Shown piece after piece: positions 1-9,205 of a DNA stretch of 64,000 nt (position 1 is the first letter of the stretch; each line of letters opens with the position of its first letter). The notes below the pieces were generated by a model. It searched no databases. It worked only from the letters and a program-made list of their open reading frames with translations, and was not told the origin of the DNA. The position numbers and the translations under genes are program-made. The stretch is from Coleofasciculus sp040219735 (GTDB lineage Bacteria; Cyanobacteriota; Cyanobacteriia; Cyanobacteriales; Coleofasciculaceae), in the NCBI GenBank assembly GCA_040219735.1, contig JAVJRX010000144.1; one strand, 5' to 3'.

Positions 1-1547
1 GCAAAACTGCCCTCTTTTTCTTTAATTTTGACCAACTCTGATACCGATTGCCCTTCGATACTATATCCCTTACTAAACCCCAACAGTTTCTTGGCACTTT
101 CATTCGCCGCGATCACTTTACCAGCTTTGTCTGTCGAAATTACACCATTGGTCAGACTGCGAAGGATATCCCGCTGCATTTGCTCCTGCTGTTTCACCGT
201 GGCAAACAGTTTGGCGTTTTGCAGCGCCACACCCGCTTGGATATTAAATGCTTCCATAAAGGCGATATCGCTTTGATCGAAACTCGCCTTCCAGCATTCG
301 GGTGCGTCTTGTTCTTCCTTATTGGGATCGGGATTGTAAGTGGGAAAATCTCCCTTCTTTTTCTTGTTCACCAATTGGGTGACGCCAATTAACTCGCCAT
401 CGGCGTTATAGACTGGCATACACAGTAAGCTGCAGGTGCGATACCCGGTATTGCGATCGGTTTCCCTAGCTTTCTCTGAATCGGGATGATTGTACAGGTC
501 AAAGGGGATATTCAGAATTTCACCGGTTAGTCCGACTCGACCCGCAAAACCCGCTCCGATGGGAACCCGGAGTTCTTTCATCGAACCCCCAGCCTGAGGA
601 ATCTTCGTCCATAAATCATTGCGTTCGTGATCAATCAACCACAAGGTCGAGCGATCCGCATTCATCAGCTCCTTGGCTTCCTCCATCACCCGTTTGAGCG
701 TTTCTTCCAAGTCTAAACTGCTCTTACTCAGGGATTCAGTCGCCTTCATCAGAGCATTCGCCGCTCGCTGTTGCTGAGTTGCCAAGTAAAATGATTTAGA
801 CGACTCCAGAATCAGGCGAATAGAGGGGGCAAATTCTTCAAAAAGTTTCTGATCGGTTTCGCTAAAACCTTGTTTATCGATTTTTTCTTCTAAGGGTAAA
901 GAATCCTCTGGATCATGAGAGGGCTTAAGTTTATTCAACAGCTGAACCACAGCCACCAAGTCTCCCTTGTCATTGAGTAAGGGGAGCGTCAGCATCGTAT
1001 AAGTTCGGTAGCCGGTTGTTTTATAGAGCTTTTTCGACCCTTCAGAACGCGGATCATCGAAGAAATCGTAGCGATTATTGACCACATTTTTAAATGTTGC
1101 CACTTCCCCAGCGATTCCCTGATCAGCAGGAATCCGCAGTTCTATGGTTTTGCCATTCTCACCCTCGGCGACAATCGAAAATAATTCATTCTTGTTTTCA
1201 TCCAGTAAAAATATCGTTGTCCGGTCTGCACCCAAAAGCTCTGCGGTCTTCAGGGTGATAGCATTGAGCATCTCCTGGAGAATTGTCTCAAACCCTTGGC
1301 TGTCGAGGAGCATGGACAGGGTTTGATGAACCACTTCGAGCTTCTTTTCCACCCCCGTAACAACTTCTTTAAAACTGTCTTGGGTTAGGGGAGCAAGAAA
1401 CGCCGTAAACGTTCCATTGGTGGTCGCTAGGGCACCATCAGACGCGGGTTGATGTTCATGCACGACTTGGTCTTCGGTATAGATCGGCTGTACTTCAATG
1501 GTGTTTCCATTGTTAGCCGCAGACCCGGTGGGCGATGTAGCTGTCAT
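1..1547 (-). CDS. GAF-GAF-PAS signalling protein, N-terminal part (CyaB-type adenylate cyclase likely)
   Basis: An open frame starts at an ATG at 1547 and runs leftward off the window without a stop, giving the first ~515 residues. Two GAF domains are visible (about 75-235 and 275-450). Each has NK followed by F..(S)D, as in the cyclic-nucleotide-binding GAF domains with an NKFDE motif (NK then FSETD; NK then FDQSD). A PAS-like segment starts near 470 (GVISTDKAGKVIAANESA). GAF-GAF-PAS followed by a class III cyclase is the layout of Anabaena CyaB1/CyaB2 adenylate cyclases, but the catalytic end lies outside the window. A histidine kinase or another output cannot be excluded. The domain calls are well supported; the cyclase assignment is inference. 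Confidence 0.75.
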   Translation of the reverse strand, partial: MTATSPTGSAANNGNTIEVQPIYTEDQVVHEHQPASDGALATTNGTFTAFLAPLTQDSFKEVVTGVEKKLEVVHQTLSMLLDSQGFETILQEMLNAITLKTAELLGADRTTIFLLDENKNELFSIVAEGENGKTIELRIPADQGIAGEVATFKNVVNNRYDFFDDPRSEGSKKLYKTTGYRTYTMLTLPLLNDKGDLVAVVQLLNKLKPSHDPEDSLPLEEKIDKQGFSETDQKLFEEFAPSIRLILESSKSFYLATQQQRAANALMKATESLSKSSLDLEETLKRVMEEAKELMNADRSTLWLIDHERNDLWTKIPQAGGSMKELRVPIGAGFAGRVGLTGEILNIPFDLYNHPDSEKARETDRNTGYRTCSLLCMPVYNADGELIGVTQLVNKKKKGDFPTYNPDPNKEEQDAPECWKASFDQSDIAFMEAFNIQAGVALQNAKLFATVKQQEQMQRDILRSLTNGVISTDKAGKVIAANESAKKLLGFSKGYSIEGQSVSELVKIKEKEGSF

Positions 1548-1763
1548 ATCTCTTGTTAGGGTCAGAGAACGTTCCTGGCATACGAATAAGAGTACTCTAT
1601 CAGTTAAAGTTTTACCACTCAGGTTAGTTTAATCAGTGAGCTACGATTTAGACTACTCTGCTGTTGAGCTTAACGTTTGATTCGTTCTCTCAGCAAGTCG
1701 GGGACTCGGAAGCGGGGGAGCAGAGGGAGCGGGGGGAGCAGAGGGAGAGCATTTAAAACTGGC

Positions 1764-1828
1764 TTGGGGCGGGTTTAGTCCCATCCCTGGTGAGAGGAAA
1801 AAACGATAATCGTCAAACTCGCCCCGAC
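1764..1828. repeat. GC-rich palindromic repeat, copy 1
   Basis: Imperfect inverted repeat with arms TTGGGGCGGGTTTAGT and TCAAACTCGCCCCGAC around a ~35-base AT-richer centre. It belongs to a family with five other copies in this window (7890, 18576, 19014, 23014, 27115). It lies just downstream of recN in the 329-base space 1548-1876, which also holds a short purine-rich GGGGAGCAGAGGGAG duplication at 1714-1748 and no gene that I can support. Confidence 0.75.
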
Positions 1829-1876
1829 AAACCCGTTTCTACTCGCGAAACGCAGGATCAACACTCAACCATCAAA

Positions 1877-3646
1877 CTAATTCTGACGCCAATGACGGGC
1901 TTGAGTCAGGAGCGAATCGGCAAAAGTCATGGCTTCCTGACCGGATTGCCCACCAGCTAGCTGGGCGATTTCTTCCTGGCGGTGAGAATGATGATCCAGG
2001 AGACTGACGCGAATGACTGTACGCAGGTCAATTTCAGGCATTTCCTCATCGGCTAGAGTATTCGTCTGACTGTTTTTGATTAAGGGGGTTTGATCGATCA
2101 CCTGTTTATCGACGCGGAAATGTCGATCTGCCATGGCGGCGATGATGGGTTGGTGCGTTACACACAACACTTGATTGTGCTGACTCAGGTGATGAAGTCG
2201 TTCTGCGATCGCACTCGCTACTCGCCCTGATACCCCGGCGTCAATTTCATCAAAAATTAAGCTGACTCCTTGATCCCCACTGCTGGAAAAACAGGCTTTC
2301 AACGCCAGTAAAAAACGGCTCATTTCCCCACCCGATGCCGTTGCTGCCAACGGTTGCAGGGGTTCGCCCGGATTTGGAGATAAATAGAAGGTGACTTGAT
2401 CCGCACCTGTCGCTGTCGGCGCGATGGGCGTGATCGCCACCTGAAATTGTACCTTGGACATGGCTAGAGGCTTCAGTTGCTCCACTAGACGATGTTCCAG
2501 TTCCTCCGCCGCGACTCGACGCAACTGGGTGAGCTGAGTACAAGCTTCTGTTAAGGTTTCCTGACATTGGCGGTAAGTTTTTTCCAACTCATCCAAGGAT
2601 TGACCGTTACCCCTGAGTTCAGCTAATTCTGAGTTAAGTTTTTCGTAGTGTGCGATCGCATCGGTTAGAGTCGGTCCATATTTACGGCAAATTTGTTTAA
2701 GGGCGCGGATACGTTCTTCGACTTCTTCTAGGCGTTCGGGATCAGTTTCGAGTCCATCCCCATAAGCATTAATTTGGTGACTTGCTTGCACCACCTGCGC
2801 CAAGGCGCCACTGACTAACTCCAGGATCGGTTGTAACTGGGTGTCATATTGCACCATATCACTCAACGTGGTTTCAGCTTCCCCTAGTAAATCGGCACAG
2901 GCAAATGCACCGCTATCATTTTGGTAAAGTGACTGATAGATCTGATAACTGTGTTGTTGGAGTTCCACGACATGAGTTAACCGCTGAGATTCTTGTTCGA
3001 GTTCGGTCAGTTCTTCGGAATCAGTAAGATTAGCGGCGCTCAGTTCCTGAATTTGATAATCTAGCCAGTCAAGGCGTTGTAAGCGCTGCTGTTCTGACTG
3101 ACGCCGTTTTTGCAGTGCTTGGAAGGTTTCCTGAGACGCTAGATAAGCAGTAGCGACAAGATCAAGTTGTTTGTTGAGGGGAAAACCACCGTAAAGATCC
3201 AGGAGTCGCCGCTGGCGGGTTGAGGCGAAAAGCTGCACCGTTTGACCTTGGGCGGTAATTTCCACCAAGCGATCGCGCAATTGTTCCATTAAGCGACGGT
3301 TTACTAAAATACCATTAATTCGCGATCGCGATCGCAGCGAGTTCTGTTTTGCCGTAATCTCTCGACTACAGACCAAATCCGCTTCATCGAACAAATCAAT
3401 TTCCTGTTCACTCAACCAAGCCATCAACGTCGCATCGATGCGAAACGTCGCCTCAACCAGCGCCCGTTTTTCCCCCGTGCGAATCAGACGATGGGTGACT
3501 TTTCCTCCCAACGCCACATCAATGGCATCCAGAATAATTGATTTACCAGCACCCGTTTCGCCCGTCAAGACATTCAGACCCGCCGCAAATTCCAGTTCCA
3601 AGTGGTCAACTAAGGCAAAGTTTTGAATCCGTAATGATAGCAACAT
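1877..3646 (-). CDS. recN: DNA repair protein RecN
   Basis: A 589-residue SMC-like ATPase acting in recombinational repair of double-strand breaks. The N terminus (MLLSLRIQNFALVDHLELEF) and Walker A (GETGAGKS, about 28-35) are typical of RecN. The C-terminal half has the ABC signature region (ATASGGEMSRFLLALK) and Walker B followed by the D-loop (LIFDEIDAGVSG), then the switch histidine (CVTHQP). Between them is a long coiled-coil of Glu/Leu/Gln-rich helices. The length is normal for cyanobacterial RecN and the gene is intact. It is divergent from the UbiB-like gene at 3967, with a 320-base shared upstream region. Confidence 0.95.
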   Translation of the reverse strand: MLLSLRIQNFALVDHLELEFAAGLNVLTGETGAGKSIILDAIDVALGGKVTHRLIRTGEKRALVEATFRIDATLMAWLSEQEIDLFDEADLVCSREITAKQNSLRSRSRINGILVNRRLMEQLRDRLVEITAQGQTVQLFASTRQRRLLDLYGGFPLNKQLDLVATAYLASQETFQALQKRRQSEQQRLQRLDWLDYQIQELSAANLTDSEELTELEQESQRLTHVVELQQHSYQIYQSLYQNDSGAFACADLLGEAETTLSDMVQYDTQLQPILELVSGALAQVVQASHQINAYGDGLETDPERLEEVEERIRALKQICRKYGPTLTDAIAHYEKLNSELAELRGNGQSLDELEKTYRQCQETLTEACTQLTQLRRVAAEELEHRLVEQLKPLAMSKVQFQVAITPIAPTATGADQVTFYLSPNPGEPLQPLAATASGGEMSRFLLALKACFSSSGDQGVSLIFDEIDAGVSGRVASAIAERLHHLSQHNQVLCVTHQPIIAAMADRHFRVDKQVIDQTPLIKNSQTNTLADEEMPEIDLRTVIRVSLLDHHSHRQEEIAQLAGGQSGQEAMTFADSLLTQARHWRQN

Positions 3647-3966
3647 AGTATTTAAAGTAATAAGTCATAAGTAATAATTCATAAATCAACCGTCCGGAAA
3701 AAAATTCACCGGGAAGGAAGAGGCGACAACAGCTAATCCAGAGAGATACTGGGATGTAGTAGATATACCCAACTGGTGCGAGCGTACCCCGTCTCGTCAC
3801 CAATATGGTGACCCTTTCACAAAATACTACCTTGCTTGTCGAGCCAGCCAACCTTGTTGCTTAAGCCTACGCCCTAATCAGGATAAACTGAGTGGCGTGG
3901 TATCTCAATCAATTTTTGTTACAATTCTTTACATAGTCGCTCCTGCTGGTAAAATCCTGAATTAAT
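3647..3966. other. Divergent intergenic region recN / ubiB-like gene
   Basis: 320 bases between divergent genes, AT-rich close to recN. A TTGTTAC...TTACAT stretch at 3916-3935 is promoter-like for the rightward gene, but I cannot assign a clear -35/-10 pair. I see no coding potential, hairpin terminator or known RNA here. Confidence 0.4.
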
Positions 3967-6030
3967 ATGAATCTTAAAACAATTCCCCCATCCACTCCCC
4001 ACCGAGATTCAATCACCGAACTCAATCCCTCAGTTGTTCCCTTACCCCCTGAGCCAATTGTGGTTGAGTATGAACAGACGCCTTCTTCTTCATCAGCGCT
4101 ACCACAGGAGTACTGCGAAAACAAAACAGAAGCGCTGCGCTATGATCCAGTGGCGATTGAAGCCCAATATGGACGAGCGCCGCTACAAGTCCTAGGACGG
4201 CTACTCAGGATTACTTTACCGACAGCCGCCTTTGCCATCAATCTATGGTGGGATCGCAAGTGGGGGCGCCGACCGATCAAAGAACGGCGACGAGCGATTC
4301 AGTTGCGGGAACTCTTAACCCAACTCGGACCGGCATATATTAAGGTAGGGCAGGCACTTTCGACGCGACCTGACTTAGTGCCACCCATTTACCTGGAAGA
4401 GTTGGCGTTGCTACAAGATCAACTCCCTCCCTTTGCCAATGAAGTCGCTTTTCAATTCATTGAGGAAGAATTAGGCGCTCGCCCTGAAGAAATTTATGCC
4501 GAACTTACCCCATCACCAGTAGCCGCCGCCTCCCTAGGACAAGTTTACAAAGGGAAACTCAAAACTGGAGAAACCGTCGCCGTAAAAGTGCAGCGACCTG
4601 GCTTAGCACGGCGCATTGCCCTAGACGTTTATATTTTACGCCGCTTAGCTCAGTGGGTACAAAAGAATATCAAGCGGGTGCGGAGTGACTTGGTTGCGAT
4701 TATGGATGAGTTTGGTACCCGCATCTTTGAAGAAATGGATTATACCCAAGAAGGGTGTAATGCAGAACGCTTTGCCAATCTTTACGGACACCTTCAGGAT
4801 ATTTATGTACCCAAAATTTACTGGGAATATACAGGACGGCGTGTCTTGACAATGGAGTGGATCAGTGGTACTAAACTGACTAATCTGGAAGCGATTAAAG
4901 CTCAAGGAATTGATGCCAAGTATTTGATTGAAGTTGGCGTGCAATGTTCGCTACGCCAGTTGTTGGAACATGGATTTTTCCATGCTGATCCCCATCCTGG
5001 AAATTTATTAGCTACACCAGAAGGTAAACTGGCTTATCTAGATTTTGGGATGATGAGCGAAGTCAAACCCTATCAACGCTATGGGTTGATTGAGGCGGTT
5101 GTTCATTTAGTTAACCGGGACTTCGCGGGTTTGGCTCATGACTATGTAAATTTAGAGTTTCTCACGCCGGATACAGATTTAACCCCGATTATTCCAGCGC
5201 TGGCTAATGTATTTAGCAATGCTTTAGGCGCTAGTGTTGCCGAACTCAATTTCAAGAGCATCACAGATCAACTCTCGGAAGTGATGTATGAATATCCATT
5301 TCGAGTTCCAGCCTACTACGCTCTGATTATTCGTTCCTTGGTCACTTTAGAAGGGATTGCGATTAATGTTGATCCGAACTTCAAGGTTCTCAGTAAAGCC
5401 TATCCTTATGTGGCGAAGCGTTTGTTAACCGACTCTTCCCCCCAATTACGCGCTTCTCTAAAAGACTTACTTGTCAAAGAGGGCAATTTCCGCTGGAATC
5501 GCCTGGAAAATTTATTGCGGAATGCCGCCAATTCCCAAGACTACGATTTGAATAAGGTTTTGAATCAAACCTTAGAATTTTTATTCTCAGAACGTGGTGC
5601 TTTAATTCGGGAACAGTTGATCGAGGAAATTATCAAAGCTGTGGATATGTTTGGGCGTCGAACTTTTGATAATGTTACGGAGTCTCTGCGCCAACGAGTG
5701 GGATTACAGCAGACAACGACATCTACTAGCAAAGTTGTAGAACTGCCGCAAAGTGCAGAACATATCAAACGAATTTGGCAAATTCTGCAAGATACGCCCG
5801 GTTTCGATCCCTTCCAACTTGCCCCCTTGGTTCCCCAACTCTTGATGAAGCAGGAAACTCAGCAAATGGGACAAAAAATTGCTGGCGGTTTAGCTCAACG
5901 GGTGATGGCACGGTTAATTCGGGAAGTTTTACTTCAGGAGACTCAAGCTCAAGGTGCAAAGCCCTCTAATGGTTCTAGCGTCAAGCCTGTGCCTAAGCTC
6001 GTCCTGCCACCAGCAGCGGCGATTCACTGA
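3967..6030 (+). CDS. ABC1/AarF/UbiB-family protein kinase-like protein
   Basis: 687 residues. Residues 1-70 are a Pro/Ser/Thr/Glu-rich extension typical of cyanobacterial members. The ABC1 (UbiB/ADCK) fold follows: KxGQ motif (IKVGQALSTRPD, ~117-128), Ala-rich nucleotide loop (AAASLGQVYKG), ion-pair lysine (VAVKVQRPG), catalytic loop HADPHPGN and DFG (LDFGMM). These atypical kinases act in prenylquinone (plastoquinone, tocopherol) metabolism or its regulation; the substrate is not known from sequence. The C-terminal third is helical with no clear motif, then a low-complexity tail. The start ATG is preceded by an AT-rich leader without a strong ribosome site. A strong terminator follows at 6045. 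Cyanobacteria have several paralogues, so no symbol is given. Confidence 0.9.
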   Translation: MNLKTIPPSTPHRDSITELNPSVVPLPPEPIVVEYEQTPSSSSALPQEYCENKTEALRYDPVAIEAQYGRAPLQVLGRLLRITLPTAAFAINLWWDRKWGRRPIKERRRAIQLRELLTQLGPAYIKVGQALSTRPDLVPPIYLEELALLQDQLPPFANEVAFQFIEEELGARPEEIYAELTPSPVAAASLGQVYKGKLKTGETVAVKVQRPGLARRIALDVYILRRLAQWVQKNIKRVRSDLVAIMDEFGTRIFEEMDYTQEGCNAERFANLYGHLQDIYVPKIYWEYTGRRVLTMEWISGTKLTNLEAIKAQGIDAKYLIEVGVQCSLRQLLEHGFFHADPHPGNLLATPEGKLAYLDFGMMSEVKPYQRYGLIEAVVHLVNRDFAGLAHDYVNLEFLTPDTDLTPIIPALANVFSNALGASVAELNFKSITDQLSEVMYEYPFRVPAYYALIIRSLVTLEGIAINVDPNFKVLSKAYPYVAKRLLTDSSPQLRASLKDLLVKEGNFRWNRLENLLRNAANSQDYDLNKVLNQTLEFLFSERGALIREQLIEEIIKAVDMFGRRTFDNVTESLRQRVGLQQTTTSTSKVVELPQSAEHIKRIWQILQDTPGFDPFQLAPLVPQLLMKQETQQMGQKIAGGLAQRVMARLIREVLLQETQAQGAKPSNGSSVKPVPKLVLPPAAAIH

Positions 6031-6044
6031 GTTCATTAAGCTTT

Positions 6045-6076
6045 GAGCCGGGAAATTAATTTCCCGGCTCTTGTCT
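6045..6076 (+). terminator. Rho-independent-type terminator after the ABC1 kinase gene
   Basis: Perfect 12-bp stem GAGCCGGGAAAT / ATTTCCCGGCTC with a two-base TA centre, followed by TTGTCT. It starts 14 bases after the stop codon. The palindrome could also serve the leftward rbp gene (stop at 6143). Confidence 0.75.
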
Positions 6077-6142
6077 AATAACTAATCCTTACCCGACGCA
6101 CTAGTTGTGCCGCAAGAATTGAGCCCATTGAGTGAATGAGAA

Positions 6143-6442
6143 TTAGTAACGACGCGAAAAGTTACCGTTTTTGCGGTTACCGCCTGAACCCCCCTTGTTT
6201 TCGCGAGGTCTGGCTTTATTCACCTTCAGATTGCGCCCCATCCATTCAGCCCCATCGAGTGCCTCAATAGCGGCTGTTTCTTCGTCGTCTGTCTCCATCT
6301 CTACAAAACCAAAACCCCGGGGACGTCCGGTTTCCCGATCAGTGGGTAACTGCACCCGCTTGACAGCACCATAATCTGCAAAGACAGCATTCAGGTCTTC
6401 TGCAGTAACGTCGTAGGATAGATTGCCTACGTAAATTGACAT
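6143..6442 (-). CDS. rbp: Cyanobacterial RRM RNA-binding protein (Rbp)
   Basis: 99 residues: a single RRM with RNP2 (IYVGNL, 3-8) and RNP1 (RGFGFVEM, about 41-48), then a short Gly/Asn/Arg tail. Cyanobacterial Rbp proteins bind RNA and are often cold-induced or localise mRNAs at thylakoids; the specific role here is not shown. I chose the start at MSIYVGN (6442) rather than the upstream in-frame codon because it matches the family N terminus and has GGAG about six bases upstream. The gene is monocistronic and convergent with the ABC1 kinase gene. Confidence 0.92.
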   Translation of the reverse strand: MSIYVGNLSYDVTAEDLNAVFADYGAVKRVQLPTDRETGRPRGFGFVEMETDDEETAAIEALDGAEWMGRNLKVNKARPRENKGGSGGNRKNGNFSRRY

Positions 6443-6711
6443 GATTGTCTCCAAACTCAAAGTTGTATAAAGATGTGGGTATCGGAGACAAGTCTGTCAA
6501 GTCGAAAGGAAAAAAGCCCATCTGTACTAAGCACAAACACTGAAACCGAACACATTCTCAATGATTAAGCTAGCACAGCCTTGAAGGTTTGGGTACGGAA
6601 CGTCTAAATTACACTCTATCAGTGCCGTGGCGCGATCGCAATTTTCCAGATCAGGGGTTGACGCCTGCCAACTGGGTAGAATATGAAAGACCCTGTAACT
6701 CAAGACTATCT

Positions 6712-7833
6712 GTGGCTCAGTCAAAACCAACTGTTGCAAGAACTCCCCTATTTGACCTCGCGGTTGAACAAAATGCCCGCTTCACTGGCTTCTCGGGTTG
6801 GGAAATGCCCGTCCAATACAGCAGTATCGGACAAGAACACGAAGCAGTACGCACCAATGCGGGTATGTTTGATATCTCCCACATGGGAAAATTTGCCTTT
6901 ACCGGAAAGCCGCTCTGGCAAGAGTTACAGCGATTAGTCCCCTCAGATTTGAGTCGATTGCAACCCGCTCAAGCTCAATATACGGTGTTATTAAATCCTC
7001 AAGGGGGCATCATTGATGATGTGATTGTTTACCACCAAGGGGAGGATGAAACGGGCGAACCCCAGGGGATGATGATTGTTAATGCGGCAACCTGTCAGAA
7101 GGATAAAGATTGGTTGTTAGCGCAACTGGAAAACACCGGGGTCAAGTTACTAGATCTTTCTGGGGAAAACGTCTTAATTGCTTTGCAAGGACCCCAAGCT
7201 GAGACTTATCTACAATCCTTTGTCCAGGAAGACTTAACCGCGCTGAAATCCTTCGGACATCTCAATGCAACAATTCTAGGTCAACCCGGATTTATCGCCA
7301 GGACAGGGTACACTGGCGAAGATGGGTTTGAGGTGATGGTCAAACCAGAGGTTGGAGTTGAACTGTGGCGTCGTCTGTTCCAAGCGGGAGTGACTTCCTG
7401 TGGCTTGGGGGCGAGAGATACGTTGCGATTGGAAGCAGGGTTGGCACTTTATGGGCAAGATATTGATGATACGACGACTCCCCTAGAAGCAGGTTTAAAT
7501 TGGCTGGTGCATCTGGATAGTAAAGGGGATTTTATCGGACGTTCTGTATTAGAAGCCCAAAAAGCTAAGGGCGTGGAACGTCGGTTAGTGGGGATTGAAA
7601 TGCAGGGGCGACATATCGCTCGTCACGGTTACTCGGTGCTATCCGATGGCAAAGTCGTGGGAGAGGTGACGAGTGGTACTTATTCACCAACCCTAGGGAG
7701 AGCGATCGCGCTTGCTTATTGTCCCACATCCTTAGCTAAGATAGGTCAACCGTTAGAGGTGGAAATTCGCGGTAAGACTTATCCCGCTGTTGTTGTGAAA
7801 AAACCCTTTTATCGCACCAAAAAACGTTTTTAA
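6712..7833 (+). CDS. gcvT: Glycine cleavage system T protein (aminomethyltransferase)
   Basis: About 373 residues from a GTG at 6712 (reading MAQSKPTVARTPLFDL). T protein transfers the methylene group from the lipoylated H protein to tetrahydrofolate, releasing ammonia, in glycine/photorespiratory metabolism. Seen here: FSGWEMPVQY, the folate-binding MFDISHMGKF segment, LNPQGGIIDDVIVY, ARTGYTGEDGFEV, GLGARDTLRLEAG and the C-terminal GEVTSGTYSPTLGRAIALAY. The frame stays open upstream to a TTG at 6589, but that extension has no family similarity. The GTG start lacks a clear ribosome site, so the exact start is the main doubt. Other gcv genes are not in the window. Confidence 0.9.
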   Translation: MAQSKPTVARTPLFDLAVEQNARFTGFSGWEMPVQYSSIGQEHEAVRTNAGMFDISHMGKFAFTGKPLWQELQRLVPSDLSRLQPAQAQYTVLLNPQGGIIDDVIVYHQGEDETGEPQGMMIVNAATCQKDKDWLLAQLENTGVKLLDLSGENVLIALQGPQAETYLQSFVQEDLTALKSFGHLNATILGQPGFIARTGYTGEDGFEVMVKPEVGVELWRRLFQAGVTSCGLGARDTLRLEAGLALYGQDIDDTTTPLEAGLNWLVHLDSKGDFIGRSVLEAQKAKGVERRLVGIEMQGRHIARHGYSVLSDGKVVGEVTSGTYSPTLGRAIALAYCPTSLAKIGQPLEVEIRGKTYPAVVVKKPFYRTKKRF

Positions 7834-7889
7834 ACCGAGTAGTATTGTCTTGATCCGCATACAGGGTTTGCTGTGGGTTGATGCAACCT

Positions 7890-7951
7890 GTAGGGGCGGG
7901 TTTTACTACTATCTTTTCGTTTCACCAAGATGTGACTAAACCCGCCCCGAC
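7890..7951. repeat. GC-rich palindromic repeat, copy 2
   Basis: Arms GTAGGGGCGGGTTTTA and CTAAACCCGCCCCGAC. It lies in the 419-base space 7834-8252, which otherwise holds AT-rich, ATTGATAATT/ATTATCCATTG-type short repeats (7975-8130) and no supported gene. Confidence 0.8.
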
Positions 7952-8252
7952 TAGAGCGTCGGTCTACTAATCAATGGATAATTAATAATTGATAATTGAC
8001 AATTGATTAATTGGGTCTAAGACCTCTTCGTTTACGAAGAAATTAAAAAAGATTTTCCTTGATTTCAATCCTCTTCTTTTAAGGAGAGGTCATTATCCAT
8101 TGTTCATTATCCATTGTCAATTTGTGAATTTGAGGAGCGCTAGGAAAATCCTGGGGCAAGGGGGGATGGAGAGAGGTTTTCTAGATCCCGTGAAAAGTAA
8201 GCTACACATTTGCCTGCCAAGGAAAGTCTTTATTTTTAACGAATTGCTTCAG

Positions 8253-9053
8253 TTAGCCAAATTGCCAAATTGCCAATTCTCTACCTACTTTTAACTTGGC
8301 ATTGTCACCAAATGTGAAGGTTTTTTCCGGATGCGGTTGAGCTTTCATCGTGCAAACAACCTGGCGAATTCGATACCTTGGAGCAACGTTCTGGGATACT
8401 TGTACAGTAAAACCATCAGAACGATAGATCGTCTTATCTCCTACGCCAGATGAGTGATAGCCAAAGGCTCGCAGCAGTAATCCGAGTTCCTCATGTTCCG
8501 ATACAGTCAATTCAAGATGAACGTCTGATATGTCCTCAAATAAAGACGTTTCGGAAGTATCCAAGGTTTTCAGATACGCCGCACGATCAAAGCAACCTGT
8601 AGGGGTAAGTTTGATGTTTTTATAGTCTAAATAATCCTGATGAAATTCCATTAACCACGAAGCAAAGGCTTCTCTCTCTGATGGGTTGAGCGTCAAGTAA
8701 TGAAACCAGGGGACTTTTCCATATTCGGTGTGACGAACTTGCAAATCAGAAAACGTTTCTTTGGCGCCTAATGATCTTAGCGTTTCCGCTACACTATCAA
8801 TTTGTCCGGCTTGTTGAGTATTGAACCCAATACCCGAAAACCCTTCCTTCAACCCTTCAGCACCTCCTGGAGGAAAAAGTTCAAGATAGGCATAGTTTCC
8901 CCTGAGATAAATTCCCGACCAACTTTCTGTATCTGTTTCTACGGTATCTCTAGATATTGTGCAGAATGATTGGTTAATGAACTCGGATTGGGCGATTGAT
9001 TCTAGGGTTTCTGTGTCGAGCGTAACATATAAATGGTTAAATTCTATTACCAT
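8253..9053 (-). CDS. DUF5829-like protein downstream of the cyanobactin macrocyclase
   Basis: 266 residues if started at MVIEFNHLYV (9053). The N-terminal half (FNHLYVTLDTETLESI, then GIYLRGNYAYLELFPPGG, then GIGFNTQQAGQIDSV) looks like the DUF5829 family, a glyoxalase-like fold of unknown activity; that assignment is from memory of the family and moderate. It is the last gene of the cyanobactin strand, 152 bases after patG, and that gap carries a TGACAAA tandem repeat. An in-frame ATG at 9098 has a better ribosome site (GAGGAAG) and would add 15 residues that read through a repeated sequence; the longer frame to 9209 is unlikely. It may be a tailoring or immunity factor, or an unrelated passenger. 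Confidence 0.7.
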   Translation of the reverse strand: MVIEFNHLYVTLDTETLESIAQSEFINQSFCTISRDTVETDTESWSGIYLRGNYAYLELFPPGGAEGLKEGFSGIGFNTQQAGQIDSVAETLRSLGAKETFSDLQVRHTEYGKVPWFHYLTLNPSEREAFASWLMEFHQDYLDYKNIKLTPTGCFDRAAYLKTLDTSETSLFEDISDVHLELTVSEHEELGLLLRAFGYHSSGVGDKTIYRSDGFTVQVSQNVAPRYRIRQVVCTMKAQPHPEKTFTFGDNAKLKVGRELAIWQFG

Positions 9054-9156
9054 GTTCGTAGTAGGGGATGCGAGCCCCAATACAAGTTTTCTTTTCATAT
9101 AGGGCTTCCTCAGCTTCCCCAGCTCCCCCTGCTTTTGGCGCTTAAGTTGACACCTA

Positions 9157-9195
9157 TGACAAATGACAAATGACAAATGACAAATGACAAATGAC
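9157..9195. repeat. Heptamer tandem repeat (TGACAAA)x5
   Basis: Five tandem TGACAAA units plus TGAC, between patG and the DUF5829-like gene. This matches the short tandemly repeated repetitive sequences known in cyanobacteria. Single or double copies of the same or related heptamers appear at 26071, 46961 and 61670. Confidence 0.85.
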
Positions 9196-9205
9196 GATCC
9201 CCTCA

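Noticed and set aside
6683..6937. ATG-started frame at the 5' end of gcvT
   Set aside because: It is in another frame from the conserved T-protein sequence; the GTG at 6712 fits the family.
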